Assembly (NCBI GenBank): GCA_028386065.3
Contig: JAKUCV010005628.1
Coordinates: 88,669-152,668 of the forward strand
Direction: 5' to 3'
Length of the DNA stretch: 64,000 nucleotides
Source of the DNA: Turnera subulata
Taxonomy: Eukaryota; Streptophyta; Magnoliopsida; Malpighiales; Passifloraceae
A program made the position numbers and the translations under genes. How positions within the stretch are numbered: the first letter of the stretch is position 1; each line of letters opens with the position of its first letter. The notes under the pieces were generated by a model, which worked only from the letters and a program-made list of their open reading frames with translations, did no database searches and had not been told where the DNA came from. This document shows, in pieces, positions 61,051-64,000 of the stretch.

Positions 61051-63318
61051 TGAAACGCCCCGACCCGTATTTACCGTACACAGTAAACACAGGCCGGAAC
61101 TGTGACGACCCGGCCAATCAAGGCCCAGCATACAGTGTATAAAAGAATATCTCGGCCCAACGGCCCAAAATAGTAAACATCGTAAATAACAATACCGGCC
61201 CATTGGCCCAATAAATATAACAACAGTGCGCAGCGGAAGACTTAAACTCACTAACACTGTATGCGACACATGCAAACTATGGATCCAAGCCCGTCNTTAC
61301 CGTCATCAAAAACCAAACTCAGGGATCGACATCCCTAACCAAAATACCGAGGATCGACATCCTCATCACAATTCATTAATTATTCCATTATATTTATTCC
61401 AAAGGACTCAGAAAGTCGACACGGGGATAAACATCCCAAAAATATCAAACTCACAAACAAGCACCGGGATAGACATCCCGAGCCAAAACGCAACAAAAGC
61501 ACAACATCCAACAATGCAACAACACCAAACACAATAACCGAGTAATAAGGCACATATTGAAGGAAATCCATCCTCACCTTGGCCGATTACTCAACTTCGG
61601 AAACTATGACCGGTCCGACGCCGGCTCCTCGGGAAACTGCCCGATATCCAAACCTATACGTCAAAACAATACATACTCACATAAATGCACATATTCGGTA
61701 TGCAATGATGCCAATACTACGAAATTACCCTTCCCGATTACTTATCCTTTATTTATTTCCTTTTATCGAAAATAATTTACCGAACGTATTTCCGAATATA
61801 ATTTCGGTACTATACTTTATTTAAAATTCTTTTCAAAATACTTTCGTAAAATAACTATAATTATCCAAAATAATAATTACTATAATTTTCCAGAAAGTTA
61901 ATAAGCTACTTACAATTTCCAGAAATATTTATAGTAATTATCTTTTCTAAATATATATACAATTTAATTTCCAACACAAAACATAATTACTTTTAATTTA
62001 CAAAATACATATTTATATACATACACCAAAATCATAATATTCCAGCCAAAATAATATACATATTAAATTTCCAGAAATTATTTATATGGTATTTATATTT
62101 TTTTTCCAATTAGTAATAGTTTCCCAAAACATAATCTTAATTATTTAACCAAGTAAACATATTTATATTTTAACAAAATACCAGATTTAATTTGGCATTA
62201 ATTTACTCAAAATAAATATATATTTATTTTTTTTAATTTCGAAATTGAACATCAGATTATTAATAAATAGATATATATAAAAATTGTTTTTTTTAATTTA
62301 AATGGACTGGGCCGAACTATACAGCCCATGGCCAAGCCCAGGTCCAAGGACCAGGCCATGGCTGCAAGCCCAACACACAGCCCAGGTGAATAGTGCCGGC
62401 CCGAAGTCAAACCCAAACACCCATCCGTTTACGCACGCGGGTCACCCGTCACTCACCTTCAACCCGGGAACCCACAGGTTCAATGGCAAGGCGATGCGAG
62501 GCGGCGCGAGCAGCGACGGTCTAGGCAGCATGAGGCGCGGGCAAGGGCGGCGACGCTGGAACGGCAGAAGGAAGGCGCGGCGGCGGCGGCAGAAAGCGGG
62601 AGGCGCGAGGGAAGCAAGATCCACGGGTCCTCAGCCGGGTCGTAGGCGCGTCACGGCTCCACGGTGGACGGAAGGCGACGGCGACAGCTGGGGTGAGGTC
62701 GCGTCGGCCCTGCGAGCACGGCGATGGCGGCGGTGTGGCGTGCAGCGGCGCCGGTCGCTTCCTCGTGTACAGTGATGGAGGCGGGTTGACGATGAACAGT
62801 TGCTCCCTCCCCTTTTTTTTTCATTTTCTTCTTTTCTTTTTCTGATTTCCATTTTTCTTTCTCTCTTTTTTTCTATTTTCCTATTTTGTGATTGGTTCTT
62901 TCTCTTTTTTTTTTCATCCTTTTTCTTTCTTTTTTTTTTTCCTTCCTTTCCTGCTTCCTTCCGGTTCTCCTCTTCATCTGTTTTCTTTTTATAAACTGAA
63001 AGATGAACTATTATCCATGTGAAACAATAATGCAAATCCGTCTGTATTACGGGCAAATCCGATCCGGACCAGAAAATAACTGATACCCCCTTAGTTATTT
63101 TCCGGTGTGATTTTCCGAGAAATTCCGAAACCCGAAAAATACCAACTTAGTTCCGAAAAATCTGCGAAAAAATCACGTGCGCGGGAAAAGTCTCGGTTTC
63201 GAAAAAACGACTCCCGATTTACCTTGAATTAATTACCCAAGATTAATTCAACAGTAAATCACGGTAAATAGACTTTTACAGTCCCGGTAAAAATCAAAAA
63301 TTTACCCGGGCTGTTACA
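61051..63318 (-). mobile_element. 3' LTR of a second Ty3/gypsy-type retrotransposon (minus strand)
   Basis: A 2268-base LTR beginning TGAAACGCCCCGACCCG and ending ACCCGGGCTGTTACA on the plus strand. A polypurine tract abuts its 63318 end, so in the minus orientation this is the 3' LTR and the gag-pol region lies beyond the right edge of the window. The five bases before it, ATTTA (61046-61050), are the expected target duplication; the partner is outside the window. Its ends resemble the solo LTR to the left, but the lengths and interiors differ, so the two are related families. A GC-rich block at about 62300-62780 and four hairpin repeats (61322-61480) are inside. The ambiguous base n is at 61296. 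Confidence 0.82.
61322..61480. repeat. Four stem-loop repeats GGGAT-N4-ATCCC inside the 3' LTR
   Basis: Inverted-repeat units occur at 61322-61335, 61349-61364, 61424-61437 and 61465-61480. Three share the stem GGGAT/ATCCC and one has GAGGAT/ATCCTC. The 4-base loops are CGAC, CGAC, AAAC and AGAC. They lie about 270-430 bases from the LTR's 3' end in the minus orientation. Confidence 0.8.
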
Positions 63319-63331
63319 TTCTACCCCCCTT
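63319..63331 (-). other. Polypurine tract of the LTR retrotransposon
   Basis: On the minus strand the sequence is AAGGGGGGTAGAA immediately before the TGTAAC start of the LTR. It is preceded by GGGACGAAATTCTTTTT, a phrase common before the 3' LTR of plant gypsy elements. It primes plus-strand DNA synthesis during reverse transcription. It shows that the LTR at 61051-63318 is a 3' LTR attached to an internal region. Confidence 0.85.
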
Positions 63332-63462
63332 AAAAAGAATTTCGTCCCCAAAATTCCGTCTTATCCGTGGGTCCTACCACGATAAGCTTCTGGCACACAC
63401 TGCCAGGTGTCCAACCTCAACATGTTTTGTCGCTTATACCCTTAAGCGACATCTCATCCGCT

Positions 63463-63470
63463 TATAAATA
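63463..63470 (+). promoter_or_regulatory. TATA box of the antisense ORF
   Basis: TATAAATA at 63463-63470, 35 bases before the ATG at 63505. At normal spacing the transcript would start only about 5-12 bases before the ATG, an unusually short leader, so either the start is closer than usual or a different TATA is used. Three inverted repeats lie just upstream (63360-63451). Confidence 0.55.
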
Positions 63471-63504
63471 CCCAACCTCATAGCTGAGACATTCACCCTC
63501 AGCC

Positions 63505-63882
63505 ATGGACTCTCCACTTCGTTCTCGAACGACCTCAGACTCCGAGAACAACAGCTACATCGGCGGCACAGCTTTCCCAACAAGCTCCGATGAAGAGCCT
63601 CCGAAGAAGCGGTTCAAGACCAACATCATCGGTCTGGAGGAGCACATGGTGGTCTCCCCAAAGCGTCGGAAGAAGCGTGCCGGCAAGAAAGCTGAGGACA
63701 AGAAAGGCAAGGCGGTAGCTGAAAGCAGCACACCGCAACAGAAGTTGACGCAGTTGAACGTCTCCCTGAGGAAGGTCAGCTCGGCGGTGGCACAGATTGA
63801 ACTGGCGTGCATGGAGCTGTTTCCGCACTTAAGGAACGTTCAACAGCTTGTAAAAGACCTTGAGAAGCAAGTAGCTCCTTAG
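63505..63882 (+). CDS. Antisense ORF inside an LTR retrotransposon, basic nuclear-like protein
   Basis: A 125-residue frame (MDSPLRSRTTSDSENN start, good context AGCCATGG) on the plus strand, opposite to the element's own coding direction and just inside its polypurine tract. No known domain is recognised. The N-terminal part is Ser/acid-rich; the middle is strongly basic with two possible nuclear signals (PPKKRFK and PKRRKKRAGKKAEDKKGK); the last 45 residues (LTQLNVSLRKVSSAVAQIEL, then LRNVQQLVKDLEKQV) have heptad-like hydrophobics and could form a coiled coil. It has its own TATA box and AATAAA. Some plant gypsy elements (for example Grande-type) carry an extra antisense ORF in this position, which is the best parallel. 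A captured host fragment is the alternative. Function unknown. Confidence 0.65.
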   Translation: MDSPLRSRTTSDSENNSYIGGTAFPTSSDEEPPKKRFKTNIIGLEEHMVVSPKRRKKRAGKKAEDKKGKAVAESSTPQQKLTQLNVSLRKVSSAVAQIELACMELFPHLRNVQQLVKDLEKQVAP

Positions 63883-63919
63883 AGCACTTCTTCTCTGTTG
63901 TAACACCTTTTATGATATT

Positions 63920-63925
63920 AATAAA
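63920..63925 (+). terminator. Polyadenylation signal after the antisense ORF
   Basis: AATAAA at 63920-63925, followed by a second overlapping AATAAA, 38 bases after the stop codon and preceded by TTGTAACACCTTTTATGAT. With the TATA box it frames the small ORF as a complete transcription unit of about 0.45 kb. Confidence 0.5.
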
Positions 63926-64000
63926 ATAAATTTCCTTTTTAAATTCAAAATCTTTTATGTTAAGAAATCTCTTGTTAAATGGAAAATAAAACATCTCAAG

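Noticed and set aside
62302..63056. Arg-rich frame and opposite Lys/Glu-rich frame in the 3' LTR
   Set aside because: Compositional: GC-rich block and a pyrimidine-rich tract; no motif and no start context.

Overview
The window is nuclear DNA of a flowering plant, most likely a eudicot. Its genes are intron-rich and use GT-AG introns. The intergenic DNA is AT-rich, and the repeats are typical plant LINE, SINE, hAT-type and Ty3/gypsy-type elements. The species cannot be fixed from the sequence. One ambiguous base (n) lies at 61296, so this is an assembled genome.

Host genes, left to right. (1) + strand 321-2721: a wall-associated receptor kinase (722 aa, 3 exons). (2) - strand 9718-12306: a BUD23/RID2-type 18S rRNA guanine-N7 methyltransferase (290 aa, 9 exons). 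(3) - strand 14597-15065: 60S acidic ribosomal protein P3 (121 aa, 2 exons). (4) - strand 16176-19000: mitochondrial COQ5 C-methyltransferase of ubiquinone synthesis (291 aa, 8 exons). (5) + strand 28491-36219: a VLN4-like villin (971 aa, 22 coding exons, including an 11-nt micro-exon and a GC-AG intron). (6) + strand 38431-42918: glucose-6-phosphate 1-epimerase-like protein (316 aa, 8 exons). (7) + strand 47780-49385: a secreted class III peroxidase (324 aa, 4 exons). (8) - strand 51651-52834: a short DUF863-like protein with an EAR-like motif (292 aa). The summed exons keep an open frame in every one of these models. The genes do not form a common pathway; two of them (RID2 and P3) serve ribosome production.

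Mobile DNA. A full-length L1-type LINE (3294-9265) sits between genes 1 and 2 with an 18-bp target-site duplication; its ORF2 has two in-frame TAG stops. A second LINE copy (21613-24126, - strand) carries ORF1 only, yet has a poly(A) tail and its own duplication. A tRNA-related SINE (about 45693-45858) has a 19-bp duplication, and a 54-bp SINE remnant sits at 46906-46959. Two poly(A)-only insertions of about 20 bp, each with an 18-bp duplication, lie near 20740 and 43934. A hAT-like MITE lies at 13021-13391, with a decayed relative in peroxidase intron 3.

The right end (57.4-64 kb) is LTR-retrotransposon territory. A 3.6-kb solo LTR (57386-60994) is flanked by a perfect 5-bp duplication. The 3' end of a second element follows: LTR 61051-63318, then a polypurine tract, both on the minus strand. 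Just inside this second element, on the opposite strand, is a compact small gene (63505-63882, 125 aa) with its own TATA box and polyadenylation signal. It is the strongest candidate here for something little described.
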